Source of the DNA: a bacterium
GTDB taxonomy: Bacteria; Chloroflexota; Dormibacteria; Dormibacterales; Dormibacteraceae
Length of the DNA stretch: 64,000 nt
Direction: 5' to 3'
NCBI GenBank assembly: GCA_004299235.1
Contig: SCQL01000031.1
Coordinates: forward strand, 186,001-250,000
This document shows positions 8,863 to 18,382 of this stretch, one piece after another. The number at the start of each line of letters is the position of its first letter. The stretch's first letter is position 1. The notes beneath the pieces were generated by a model that was not told the origin of the DNA, did not search any database, and worked only from the letters and a program-made list of their open reading frames with translations. Position numbers and translations under genes: made by a program.

Positions 8863-8884
8863 TCAGGTAAGGTTGAGAGCCTGA
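8863..8884. promoter_or_regulatory. Possible operator dyad in the divergent gap
   Basis: The 140-bp gap between the oxidoreductase (minus) and the GntR regulator (plus) holds an inverted repeat TCAGG-N12-CCTGA. Its position fits an operator for the adjacent regulator, but the arms are short and no known GntR-subfamily consensus is matched. Confidence 0.25.
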
Positions 8885-8946
8885 AGCAAGCCGCTGATCG
8901 GACCGCAGCCGGCGGACACCCACTGAATCCCACGCTGGCCGAGTCG

Positions 8947-9606
8947 GTGTTCGAGCAGCTGAAGCGCGAGATCGTCGAAAACCATCTCGAATCGGACACC
9001 CTGCTCACCGAGCTGGCGGTGGCCGCTGGTTACTCCGTCAGCCGGGCCCCCGCGCGTGAAGCTTTGAAGCGCCTGGCGGCCGTGGGGTTCGTTCGGCCCC
9101 GCCGGCGGGTCGGCTACCTGGTGACCAACGTGAGCCTCGCCGACCTCGACGAGATCTTCGCCATGCGCCTCGTCCTCGAACCCCTGGCCACCGAGTTGGC
9201 CGTCGGCCGCCTCACCGAGGCCGACGCCGCGATTCTGAAACGGCTCGCGGAGGGCGTGCAGCGGGTCGAAGTCGCGGCCGACGAACGCGGCCGGATGATC
9301 ACCAAGCTCAACGCGGACTTCCACCGCGAGATCGCCAGGATCGGCGGCAACAAACGCCTCGAGCAGGCGATCACCCGGCTGGTGGACGAGCTCGAGCGGG
9401 TGATGCACATGCTGGCGTACAGCCCCACCGTTGGGTCGCTGCTCGAAGAACACTCGGATCTGTTGGTGATGATGCAGGCGGGCGATCCGAAGCCGGCGGG
9501 TGAGCTGATGCGTGCGCAGCTGGAGCGCGACTACAACGCCATGCGCAGCCTGGTCATGCGGACACCGACGGCGCTGACGCTGGTGCGTCCCGCGCCCGAG
9601 AGCTGA
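8947..9606 (+). CDS. GntR-family transcriptional regulator (FadR/FCD type)
   Basis: 219 residues. An N-terminal winged helix-turn-helix (LLTELAVAAGYSVSRAPAREALKRLAAVGFV) is followed by an all-helical FCD ligand-binding domain with LDEIFAMRLVLEPLATELAV and an FHREIARIGGNKRLEQAI segment, which normally holds a metal-binding histidine. GTG 8947 is the first standard start. The same frame encodes PTLAES just upstream, matching the usual first GntR helix, and stays open back to a stop at 8857 without ATG, GTG or TTG, so a CTG (for example 8881) may be the true start. Predicted to respond to a small organic acid and to control the divergent oxidoreductase. Confidence 0.88.
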   Translation: MFEQLKREIVENHLESDTLLTELAVAAGYSVSRAPAREALKRLAAVGFVRPRRRVGYLVTNVSLADLDEIFAMRLVLEPLATELAVGRLTEADAAILKRLAEGVQRVEVAADERGRMITKLNADFHREIARIGGNKRLEQAITRLVDELERVMHMLAYSPTVGSLLEEHSDLLVMMQAGDPKPAGELMRAQLERDYNAMRSLVMRTPTALTLVRPAPES

Positions 9607-9644
9607 TCCACCGCCAGATCCGGGCGGCGGCCCTGGGGGTCACG

Positions 9645-9905
9645 TCAGACGGAGCGTCTTTCCAGCAGTTCGGTGATGGAACCTTCGAACTTGGCCAGGC
9701 GCCTGTGGACCTCGATCACCTCGTCTGAGCTGATGGGGTCCAGCGGGTCGATGTCCCTCTGGTGCTCAGTCCACTCCGAGCCGCACTCACACCTGTGGAA
9801 CAGGTAGCGATCGGTGTGGGAGCGGTAGGTGTAGACGGAAGCGTCCTTGAGGCGCCGCCCGCAGGCACACTTGCCCTTGTCTGGTTCCAGCTTCGACTTT
9901 TGCAA
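9645..9905 (-). CDS. Small CxC...CxC zinc-ribbon-like protein, unknown function
   Basis: 86 residues if the TTG at 9905 is the start; the frame stays open to 9989, where another start would add 28 residues without evident homology. Two CxC pairs (KCACGRR and HRCECGSEW) about 26 residues apart suggest a small zinc ribbon, followed by an acidic helix (SSDEVIEVHRRLAKFEGSI). An AGG-rich stretch precedes the TTG by about 9 nt. I do not recognise the family. Confidence 0.55.
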   Translation of the reverse strand: MQKSKLEPDKGKCACGRRLKDASVYTYRSHTDRYLFHRCECGSEWTEHQRDIDPLDPISSDEVIEVHRRLAKFEGSITELLERRSV

Positions 9906-10034
9906 TGACGTGTTCCTCGACCTGTATAACGAACCAGGAAGCTGTTTCGTGGCATGGTACACCCGCAGCCACCGGATTGGAACCATCAACTGTCTGTCAA
10001 GCCCGGGCGGTGGCGCCCGGATTGTAGGCTCGAT

Positions 10035-10066
10035 CCCCTCACCCCACCTCCTCGATTGAGGGGTGG
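10035..10066. repeat. Intergenic palindromic repeat of the CCCTCACC family
   Basis: The stretch starting CCCCTCACCCC and ending TGAGGGGTGG has 7-bp complementary arms (CCCCTCA/TGAGGGG). It resembles the palindromes seen inside malQ, gltB, acnA and glmU. It lies in the gap of about 170 bp between two minus-strand small genes, where it could act as a transcript hairpin; the rest of the gap shows nothing I recognise. Confidence 0.5.
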
Positions 10067-10073
10067 TCCCGGC

Positions 10074-10319
10074 CTACGCGCCCCGCAGGGAGTTCAGTTC
10101 GGCCAAGAGGCCGTTGACGTCCCGGAGGCGTTCCTGTCGCGAGGCATGCTCCAGGGTCTGGTACTGCGACAGGACGTCGACGAACCCCTCACCGACGTCG
10201 TAGCCGTGCTGCCGCAGCAGCTCCCCGCCCCGTTCCCCCAGCCGCGACACGACGTCGCGGATCTTGCTGTCGAGGCCGAAGGTTGGCAGTGCGCCCTGCG
10301 CCCGCCCGGTCTCAGGCAC
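10074..10319 (-). CDS. Small helical protein, unknown function
   Basis: 81 residues from a GTG at 10319 that lies 8 nt inside the preceding gene. The sequence is mostly charged helices (LDSKIRDVVSRLGERGGELL, then QERLRDVNGLLAELNSL) with a central HGYDVGEG turn. This is vaguely like DUF1858/DUF542-type small helical domains but lacks their cysteines. The tight overlap with the upstream 94-residue gene and the kinase-like gene suggests one transcript. Function unknown. Confidence 0.5.
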   Translation of the reverse strand: MPETGRAQGALPTFGLDSKIRDVVSRLGERGGELLRQHGYDVGEGFVDVLSQYQTLEHASRQERLRDVNGLLAELNSLRGA

Positions 10320-10596
10320 TCGGCGCCTCGATCTTGCGCACGATCACCCGGTGCCCGTGCCAGGTGCCTGGAACCCCCGCCGGCTCGTCTCCTGTATAGC
10401 TGAGCTCCAAACGCCAGATCCCACCGACCTGGATTGGCGCCACCGACAGCTTGCTCTTGGGGTTGCCGCGCTGCAGCGACTGGATAAGCGCCACCCCGTA
10501 CAGGACGAGCGCGCCGGGCAGGCTGATCGTGTTGATACGGCCGCCCTCGCTCGAGCCGTCGACTCCGGACGTGCGGGAACCCAGGGCGTGGATCAC
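10312..10596 (-). CDS. Hypothetical 94-residue protein
   Basis: GTG start at 10596, only 5 nt after the stop of the cytidylate-kinase-like gene. The sequence has a hydrophobic central part (LPGALVLYGVALIQSLQRG) and a beta-rich C-terminus (GGIWRLELSYTGDE...WHGHRVIVRKIE). No signal peptide or known motif is visible. Overlap with the next gene and position after the kinase-like gene support a real coding sequence, but I recognise no family. Confidence 0.5.
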   Translation of the reverse strand: MIHALGSRTSGVDGSSEGGRINTISLPGALVLYGVALIQSLQRGNPKSKLSVAPIQVGGIWRLELSYTGDEPAGVPGTWHGHRVIVRKIEAPSA

Positions 10597-10600
10597 TTGG

Positions 10601-11266
10601 TTAGGTTAACGGCCGGCGGGACTTGAGCGCGGCGAGGATCGCATCCACCGTGGCCTGATAGCCGAGTCGACCCGTGTCGAGGACCATGTCGTAGTGCGAG
10701 GCCAGGTTGCGGTCATGGCCGTAGACCTGCTTGATGTAGGCGGTCCAGTTCTCATCCGCCTGCTTCATGCGGCGCCTGGCCTCCTCCTCACCGAGGCTGA
10801 GGCGCGCCATGACCGCCTTGACGCGAACCGCCTCGGCGGCGCGCAGGAAGACATGCAGGGCGCCTTCGAAATCGCCAAGGATGTAACCGGCGCCTCGCCC
10901 GACGATGACGACGTTGCCGCCTCGGGCCGCCTCCCTGATCACCTGCTGGGTGATCTGCAGCACGGCTTTGCGCGAGTCGAAGGTCGGATCGGCGTTGGGC
11001 GGGTTCCAGGCCGTGGCCTCGGGCGGGATGAGCGGCTCAGAGCTGGCGGAGCCGAGCGCGACGAGGAGGCGCTCCAGCAGCGAGCCGGGCTGCTCGTCCT
11101 CGGCCTCGACCTCCTCCTTCGGCAGCTGGAGGCGGTGCGCCACCTCGTCTATGATCCGCGACTCGAGGAGGTCGGCCTTCAGCTCGCGGGCGAGCATCGC
11201 GCCCACGGTCCTGCCTCCCGCCCCGAACTGGCGCCCGACGGTGATGACCGGCATTGCTGGCATCAA
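10601..11266 (-). CDS. Cytidylate kinase-like family protein
   Basis: 221-residue P-loop protein. It starts [22 protein letters not shown], where the phosphate-binding loop is of the GRQFGAGG type found in the cytidylate-kinase-like family, not the classic GPAGAGKS of Cmk. Further motifs are [16 protein letters not shown] and the basic lid segment [19 protein letters not shown], followed by [12 protein letters not shown]. It probably phosphorylates a nucleotide or another small molecule; the exact substrate is unclear. A start four codons downstream (MPVITV) is equally likely. Confidence 0.8.
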   Translation of the reverse strand: MMPAMPVITVGRQFGAGGRTVGAMLARELKADLLESRIIDEVAHRLQLPKEEVEAEDEQPGSLLERLLVALGSASSEPLIPPEATAWNPPNADPTFDSRKAVLQITQQVIREAARGGNVVIVGRGAGYILGDFEGALHVFLRAAEAVRVKAVMARLSLGEEEARRRMKQADENWTAYIKQVYGHDRNLASHYDMVLDTGRLGYQATVDAILAALKSRRPLT

Positions 11267-11272
11267 TTAAAG

Positions 11273-11340
11273 CCCCTCTCGTTCTCCGGCAGGGAGGTGA
11301 GGCCCTCCACCCCGGCCCTCTCCTCGAGGCGGAGCTGGGC
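11273..11340. repeat. Two adjacent palindromic repeats between rpoD and the kinase-like gene
   Basis: The 76-bp gap is almost completely filled by two imperfect palindromes: 11273-11303 (CCCCTCTC...GGGAGGTGAGG) and 11302-11340 (GCCCTCCACCCCGGCCCTC...GGAGCTGGGC). Both look like members of the same GC-rich repeat family found elsewhere in this window. As RNA they would form stem-loops directly after the rpoD stop. Confidence 0.55.
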
Positions 11341-11342
11341 GG

Positions 11343-12710
<1,368 letters not shown>

Positions 12711-12802
12711 CAGCTCGTCTTCGAACTTGTGCTCCGGCTTCTCGAGGGCCTTGCCGGCCCTGGCCCCAGTCTTGGTCGCGACCTTGGCTACGCGCGCGAT
12801 AT

Positions 12803-14587
12803 CTACCCTCTCCTTTCCATATCTGCGATGGCGTGAGCGAGCTCCCCGGCCTCCGCTTCGAGTCGCGCCACCCGCTCCGAGTCTCGACCCCGTTCGGCCT
12901 CTGAAAGCTCGCGGATTATCCCACTGTGCCGGCCCTTCATGTGATCGAGCCGGATCCGCTCCGCCAAATCCACCGCCACTTCGTCGTCCACGCTGGGCGG
13001 CGGCGCCGCCCACGCCCTCCTGATCAGGTCCTGTTCCCCTGCGGGATAGCCCGCCAACTCCGCCTCGAGCCCGGACGCTCCGGCGCGCTCGTAGGTCTCC
13101 AACATCCGGACGTATACAACGCGGTCCTCTTCGTCCAACTCTTCAGGCGTGATCTTTGTTCGCACGCGCTCGAAAGCGACCGGCCGGACCGCAAGCAGCT
13201 GCAGCAGATACCTGCCTACGGTGACTTTCTTCCCCGCCAGCCGTCCGGCCAAACCGTTCCTGTCCTCCCTTTTGCCGGTATCCGCCCCCCTCGCCGGCCC
13301 TCCACCGGATCGGGGCAGGGGAAATAGGAGGTGGGGCTGGACTCCGATCCAGCCCGCCGCCCGCTCCCGGTAGGTCTCGCGGACGGCCGGGTCCGGGATC
13401 TTCTCCAGCACCTCACGGGCCCGCGCCGCGGCCAGCTCGAGCTGGTTCGGGTTGCCCGGGTTGAGGCCCGTGAGCGCGTCTTTGATCCAGAACTCCCAGC
13501 CCGACGGCGCGCTCGCGGCCAGCTCGTCCCAGAGCCGGGGCGCATCGGCGCCGGCGGCGCGCAGGAACTCGTCAGGGTCCTTGGCGCCGCTGACCGTGGC
13601 GACGCGGGTGCGGATCTGGTGAGCGGCCGCCAGCTCGATCGCCTTGAAGGCGGCCTGGCGCCCGGCCCGGTCGGAGTCGAAAACCAGCAGCAGGTCGTCG
13701 GTGAAGCGCTTGAGGAGGCGGACCTGGTCCTCGGTCAGCGCCGTGCCCGAGCTGGCAACGGCGTTCTGGACGCCGAACTGGTGGGCGGTGATGACGTCGA
13801 ACTGGCCCTCCATCAAGACGGCGTGGCCGCGTTTGGTGATCTCGTCGCGCGCCAGGTCGAGGCCGAAGATCACCCTTCCTTTTATGTAGGCGGGCGTCTC
13901 GCGCGAGTTGATGTACTTGCGCTGCTCGCCGGCGCGCACCGTCCGGGCGGTGAAGGCCAGCGGCTGGCCGCGCTCGTCGCGGATCGGGATGACCAGGCGC
14001 TCGGCGAAGAAATCCGTGCCGTCGTGGCGCATGAGGCCCGCCTCCTGCGCGTCCGCGAGCGAACGCCGCTTGACGCGGAGGTACTCGGCAAAGCCGCGCC
14101 CCGCGGGCGCGTAGCCGAGCTGGAAGCGGCGGGCAGCGTCTTCCGCCACCTGGCGCGACTCGAGCAGGCGCCGGCCCGGCTCGCCCGCGGGGTTCGACCA
14201 CAGCACGTACTCGTAGTACTGGGCCGCGAGCTTGAGCATCGCCAGCAGCCGGCGCCGGGAGTCGGAGCGCTCCTTCTGCTCCGGGCTGAGCTTCTTCAGC
14301 TCCACCCCGGCCCGCTCGGCGAGGAGCTGCAGGGCGCCGCGCTTGTCGGTCTTCTCGATGAGCTCGACAAAGGTGAAGACGTCGCCGTGGCGCTCGCAGC
14401 CGAAGCAGTACCAGGACTGCATCTGAGGGTTGACCTTGAAGCTGGGGCTGTCCTCCTGGTGGAAGGGGCACAGGCCCCAGAGGTCCTTGTTGCGCTTGGT
14501 GAGGCGGACGTGCTCCTGGACGACCTTGACCAGGTCGACCTTGGCCTTGACCTCGGCGAAGGCGTCATCGGACGCGGGGGTGGGCAC
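12803..14587 (-). CDS. dnaG: DNA primase DnaG
   Basis: 594 residues that synthesise replication primers. The CHC2 zinc finger has C40, H43, C61 and C64; the Toprim core shows [12 protein letters not shown] and [13 protein letters not shown]; a C-terminal helicase-binding region follows. The GTG start at 14587 is preceded by AGGAG. Residues near 420-440 ([20 protein letters not shown]) form an arginine/glycine-rich insert encoded by a palindromic repeat at 13287-13321, placed between conserved domains where it should be tolerated. The gene ends just before rpoD. Confidence 0.96.
   Translation of the reverse strand: MPTPASDDAFAEVKAKVDLVKVVQEHVRLTKRNKDLWGLCPFHQEDSPSFKVNPQMQSWYCFGCERHGDVFTFVELIEKTDKRGALQLLAERAGVELKKLSPEQKERSDSRRRLLAMLKLAAQYYEYVLWSNPAGEPGRRLLESRQVAEDAARRFQLGYAPAGRGFAEYLRVKRRSLADAQEAGLMRHDGTDFFAERLVIPIRDERGQPLAFTARTVRAGEQRKYINSRETPAYIKGRVIFGLDLARDEITKRGHAVLMEGQFDVITAHQFGVQNAVASSGTALTEDQVRLLKRFTDDLLLVFDSDRAGRQAAFKAIELAAAHQIRTRVATVSGAKDPDEFLRAAGADAPRLWDELAASAPSGWEFWIKDALTGLNPGNPNQLELAAARAREVLEKIPDPAVRETYRERAAGWIGVQPHLLFPLPRSGGGPARGADTGKREDRNGLAGRLAGKKVTVGRYLLQLLAVRPVAFERVRTKITPEELDEEDRVVYVRMLETYERAGASGLEAELAGYPAGEQDLIRRAWAAPPPSVDDEVAVDLAERIRLDHMKGRHSGIIRELSEAERGRDSERVARLEAEAGELAHAIADMERRG
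13287..13321. repeat. Palindromic repeat inside dnaG
   Basis: CCCCTCGCCGGCCC...ATCGGGGCAGGGG is an imperfect GC palindrome that reads in frame in dnaG as a linker rich in Pro, Arg and Gly. It resembles the intergenic repeats at 10035 and 11273, less closely than the malQ and gltB copies do. Confidence 0.45.
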
Positions 14588-14703
14588 GGACTCCTATTGT
14601 CGAACGTCCAGTTGATTCCCACGCGCTGATGTGCTGGGACGAGGGTGTGCGCGAGACTCTGTCGCCCCCGAGCCGTACCCCGGCTTCGGCGGCTCGATCA
14701 GAT

Positions 14704-17373
14704 CTACTTCGTGCTGGTCCTGTCGCCGATTGCGGCCTGGGCCGCCGCCAGACGCGCCACCGGCACGCGGAAGGGGCTGCACGAGACGTAGTTCAGGCCC
14801 AATTTGTGGCACAGGTGGATCGAGTCCGGGTCGCCGCCGTGCTCGCCGCAGATGCCGACCTCGAGCTTCGGCCGCGTCTTGCGCCCCTCGCGAACCGCCA
14901 TCTCCATCAGCCGCCCCACCCCCTTCTCGTCGATCGTCTCGAACGGGTTGCGCGGCAGGATCTTGCGTTCCAGGTAACGGACGATGAAGTGCCTCTCGGC
15001 GTCGTCGCGCGAATAGCCGAAGGTCATCTGCGTGAGGTCGTTGGTGCCGAACGAGAAGAACTCCGCCTCGGTCGCGATATCGCCGGCGTTCAGCGCGGCG
15101 CGCGGGATCTCGATCATCGTGCCGAACTTGTAGGGCACACGCACGCCCTTCTCCTTCTGCACCTGGTCGGCCACCGGCTTGAGCTCGGTGTGCACCGCAT
15201 GCATCTCGGCGAGCGTGCCGACCAGCGGGATCATGATCTCGGGCCGCGCGTCGACCTTCTTCTTGCGCAGGTCGCAGGCGGCCTCCATGATCGCCCGCAC
15301 CTGCATGCGCGTGATCTCCGGGAAAAGGATCGAAAGCCGGACGCCTCGCAGGCCGAGCATCGGGTTGGCCTCGTGCAGCTCCTCGACCCTGCTCATGACC
15401 TTCTCGAGCCGCTTCAGGCGCGCGCCGTTCTTGCCCGTCGCCTTGAGCGTCGCCGTCTCGCGCACCAGGTCCCCGAGATTGGGCAGGAACTCGTGCAGCG
15501 GCGGGTCGATGAGCCGGATGACCACCGGGAGCCCCGCCATCTGCTCGAGGATTCCCGCGAAGTCGCCGCGCTGGATGGGCAGCAGGAGGTCGAGTTGCTT
15601 CTCGCGCTCGGCGGTCGTGGTGGCCATGATCATCGCCTGCACGATCGGCAGTCGATCCTGCTCCATGAACATGTGCTCGGTGCGGCACAGGCCCACGCCT
15701 TGCGCCCCGTTCTCACGGGCCTTGGTCGCGTCGCGCGGGTAATCCGCGTTCGCCCAGACCTCAAGCCGTCGGAACTCGTCTGCCCAGCGAAGGATGGCGC
15801 TGGCGGCCGGGTGCTTGTTCAGCGAGCGGGCCTCGATCGTGGGCACGTCGCCGACGTAGACGTCGCCGGTGGTGCCGTCGATCGTGATCTGGTCGCCCTC
15901 CTTGATCGTGATGCCGTTGGCGGAGAAGACGCGCTTGCGCACGTCGACCGCGATCGCGCTCGCGCCGACGATGCAGGGTCGGCCCATGCCGCGCGCGACC
16001 AGCGCCGCGTGGCTGGCGGTGCCGCCCGTCTGCGTCAGGATGCCCTTCGCCTCGACCATGCCGTGCACGTCGTTGGGGTTGGTCTCGACGCGGACCAGGA
16101 TCACCGCCTTGCCCTTCCTGCCCCAGTCGGCGGCGGTGTCGGCGTCGAAAACCGCCGCGCCGGTGGCGGCTCCGGGCGAGGCCGGGACGCCGCGCGCCAG
16201 CGGCGACGCCTTCGCCCCGGGATCGACGCGCGGGAAGAGGAGCTGCTCCAGCTGCCGCGGTTCGACGCGCGCGACCGCCTCTTTCTTGGTGATGAGATGC
16301 TCGGCGACCATGTCGACGGCGATGTTCACCGCCGCCTCACCGGTGCGCTTCGCGGCGCGCGTCTGCAGCATGTAGAGCTTGCCGCGCTCGATCGTGAACT
16401 CGAGGTCCTGGACGTCCTTGTAGTGCTTCTCGAGCTTGCGAGCGTAGCCGTCGAACTGCTCGTAAACCTTGGGCAGGTGCCGCTTCAGCGCCTTGATCGG
16501 CTCGGTGTCGCGAACCCCCGCGACGACATCCTCTCCCTGTGCGTTGGCAAGGTAGTCGCCGTACAGCTCCTTGCGCCCGGTGATCGGGTTGCGGGTGAAG
16601 GCGACGCCCGTGCCTGAGGCCTTGCCCATGTTGCCGAACACCATCATCTGCACGTTGACCGCGGTGCCCAGGTCGTCGGGGATGCGCTCCAGGCGCCGGT
16701 ACGTCTTGGCGCGCTCGGTATTCCACGACCGGAAAACCGCCTCGATCGCCTCGCGCAGCTGGACGGCCGGATCGGAGGGGAACTCCTGGCCTGTGGCTTC
16801 TTTGTAGATGGCGAGGTAGCGCGTCACGAGGCGGCGCAGGTGCGGCGGCGTGAGCTCGGGGTCGGTCTTGACGCCGGCCCCCTTCTTGGCCGCCTGCAGC
16901 GCATGCTCGAATTTCTCGCCATCGACGCCCTTCACCGTCTTGCCGAACATCTGGATGAACCGGCGCCGGGCGTCGAGAGCGAAGCGTTCGTCCTTGGTCA
17001 GGGCGGCCAGGCCGTCGGCCGTCTTCTCGTTCAGGCCCAGGTTGAGGACGGTGTCCATCATTCCCGGCATCGAGAACTTGGCGCCGGAGCGCACGCTGAC
17101 CAGCAGCGGGTCGCTCGGGTCGCCAAAACGCTTGCCGGCGTTCTTCTCCAGCACCTTGAGCGCCGCCATCACCTGCTCCCACAACCCTTCGGGGAACTTG
17201 CCGTCGCGGGCGTAATACTCACGGCAGGCTTCGGTGGTGATGGTGAAGCCGGGCGGGACGGGCATGCCCGCGCGGGTCATCTCGGCCGCGCCGGCGCCCT
17301 TGCCGCCGAGCAGGTCGCGCATCTTGGCCGAACCCTCACTGAACTGGTACACCCACTTGCGCGCGGCTGCCAT
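14704..17373 (-). CDS. ppdK: Pyruvate, phosphate dikinase
   Basis: 889 residues, typical PPDK length. It interconverts pyruvate, ATP and phosphate with PEP, AMP and pyrophosphate. The nucleotide-binding domain starts KWVYQFSEG...LLGGKGAGAAEMTRAG; the phosphohistidine swivel domain shows GGTASHAALVARGMGRP with the histidine near residue 454; the PEP/pyruvate barrel ends with GICGEHGGDPDSI and LGLNYVSCSPFRVPVAR, including the catalytic cysteine. ATG 17373 matches the conserved N-terminus; longer readings cross the divergent gap. It is followed by a 116-bp gap and dnaG. No PPDK regulatory protein is visible here. Confidence 0.96.
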   Translation of the reverse strand: MAAARKWVYQFSEGSAKMRDLLGGKGAGAAEMTRAGMPVPPGFTITTEACREYYARDGKFPEGLWEQVMAALKVLEKNAGKRFGDPSDPLLVSVRSGAKFSMPGMMDTVLNLGLNEKTADGLAALTKDERFALDARRRFIQMFGKTVKGVDGEKFEHALQAAKKGAGVKTDPELTPPHLRRLVTRYLAIYKEATGQEFPSDPAVQLREAIEAVFRSWNTERAKTYRRLERIPDDLGTAVNVQMMVFGNMGKASGTGVAFTRNPITGRKELYGDYLANAQGEDVVAGVRDTEPIKALKRHLPKVYEQFDGYARKLEKHYKDVQDLEFTIERGKLYMLQTRAAKRTGEAAVNIAVDMVAEHLITKKEAVARVEPRQLEQLLFPRVDPGAKASPLARGVPASPGAATGAAVFDADTAADWGRKGKAVILVRVETNPNDVHGMVEAKGILTQTGGTASHAALVARGMGRPCIVGASAIAVDVRKRVFSANGITIKEGDQITIDGTTGDVYVGDVPTIEARSLNKHPAASAILRWADEFRRLEVWANADYPRDATKARENGAQGVGLCRTEHMFMEQDRLPIVQAMIMATTTAEREKQLDLLLPIQRGDFAGILEQMAGLPVVIRLIDPPLHEFLPNLGDLVRETATLKATGKNGARLKRLEKVMSRVEELHEANPMLGLRGVRLSILFPEITRMQVRAIMEAACDLRKKKVDARPEIMIPLVGTLAEMHAVHTELKPVADQVQKEKGVRVPYKFGTMIEIPRAALNAGDIATEAEFFSFGTNDLTQMTFGYSRDDAERHFIVRYLERKILPRNPFETIDEKGVGRLMEMAVREGRKTRPKLEVGICGEHGGDPDSIHLCHKLGLNYVSCSPFRVPVARLAAAQAAIGDRTSTK

Positions 17374-17385
17374 TGATCCAATAGT

Positions 17386-17471
17386 TTGCCGGAAGCCGGC
17401 AACGCTACGCTTTTGGCCGCGCGATGGACGAGCTTGGAGCCGCCTCCGAACACCAGGCCGTCCTGGCCTGG
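17386..17471. promoter_or_regulatory. Two short hairpins in the ppdK/protease divergent gap
   Basis: The 207-bp gap between ppdK (minus) and the papain-like protease (plus) holds two perfect inverted repeats: TTGCCGG-AAG-CCGGCAA at 17386-17402, only 13 bp before the ppdK start, and CCAGGCC-GTCCT-GGCCTGG at 17453-17471. They could be operators or leader hairpins. No clear promoter boxes are seen in the rest of the gap. Confidence 0.35.
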
Positions 17472-17580
17472 GGCGGAGATTGCATCGGTCTCGTTCCAGC
17501 GCTGCCTCGCCGGCGAGTCCGCGCGCGTGGCGAGCTGGGCCCATCTGTGGCGACCACTCCGTTTTGAAGGGGGTAATCAG

Positions 17581-18351
17581 ATGACCGAACCGCGCAAGAT
17601 CGCCCGCTACGGCTGGATTCCCGATCAGCCGGACCAGCGCGACCACCTGTACGCCGCTCCGCCACAGTTCCTCGTCGCTCTCCCGCCCGCGGCCGACCTG
17701 CGGGCGCAGTGCCCCGCGGTCTACGACCAGGGGATGCTGGGCAGCTGCACGGCCAACGCCATCGGAGCCGCGATCGAGTTCGATCGCATGAAGCAGAAGC
17801 TGGCGGATTTCGTGCCGTCGCGCCTGTTCATCTATTACAACGAACGCGTCATCGAGGGCACGGTGCGCTCGGACAGCGGAGCGCAGATCCGCGACGGCAT
17901 CAAGACGGTGGCGAGCCAGGGCGTATGCCCCGAACCCGAGTGGCCCTATGACATCGCCAAGTTCGCCGCCAAACCGCCGACCAAGGCGTACAAGGACGCG
18001 ACGCTGGACCGCGCGGTGTCATATCAGAGCCTCGTCCAGGACCTGAACCAGATGAAGGGCTGCCTGGCGTCGGGCTACCCCTTCGTTTTCGGTTTCACCG
18101 TCTACGAGAGCTTCGAGAGCCCGGCGGTCGCGCGGACCGGCCATGCGCCCATGCCGAGTTGGGGCGAGCGGCCGGTGGGCGGGCACGCCGTGATGGCGGT
18201 GGGCTACGACGACGCGAGCGGATGGTTCGTGGTGCGCAACTCGTGGGGCTCGGCGTGGGGCATGAAGGGGTATTTCACCCTGCCCTACGCGTACCTGATC
18301 CAGAGCGGCCTGTCGTCGGACTTCTGGACGATCCGAGTCGTCGGGCAGTGA
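17581..18351 (+). CDS. Papain-like (C1) cysteine protease without signal or propeptide
   Basis: 256 residues from ATG 17581, preceded by the purine-rich site GAAGGGGGTAATCAG. All C1 catalytic elements are present: oxyanion glutamine Q50 and nucleophile C56 in YDQGMLGSCTANA, H202 in GGHAVMAVGYDD and N220 in VVRNSWGSAWGMKGYF. There is no signal peptide and almost no propeptide, only the N-terminal RYGWIPDQPDQRDHLY motif that marks a bacterial/viral subgroup of small C1 enzymes. It may therefore act in the cytoplasm or be released by lysis. Single gene, divergent from ppdK and convergent with glyS. Confidence 0.92.
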   Translation: MTEPRKIARYGWIPDQPDQRDHLYAAPPQFLVALPPAADLRAQCPAVYDQGMLGSCTANAIGAAIEFDRMKQKLADFVPSRLFIYYNERVIEGTVRSDSGAQIRDGIKTVASQGVCPEPEWPYDIAKFAAKPPTKAYKDATLDRAVSYQSLVQDLNQMKGCLASGYPFVFGFTVYESFESPAVARTGHAPMPSWGERPVGGHAVMAVGYDDASGWFVVRNSWGSAWGMKGYFTLPYAYLIQSGLSSDFWTIRVVGQ

Positions 18352-18382
18352 GCGGGACCCGGATCGACAGGCTGACGGCCGC

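Noticed and set aside
14629..16617. 662-codon open frame opposite ppdK
   Set aside because: Antisense frame of a well-conserved gene; no recognisable domain or ribosome site.
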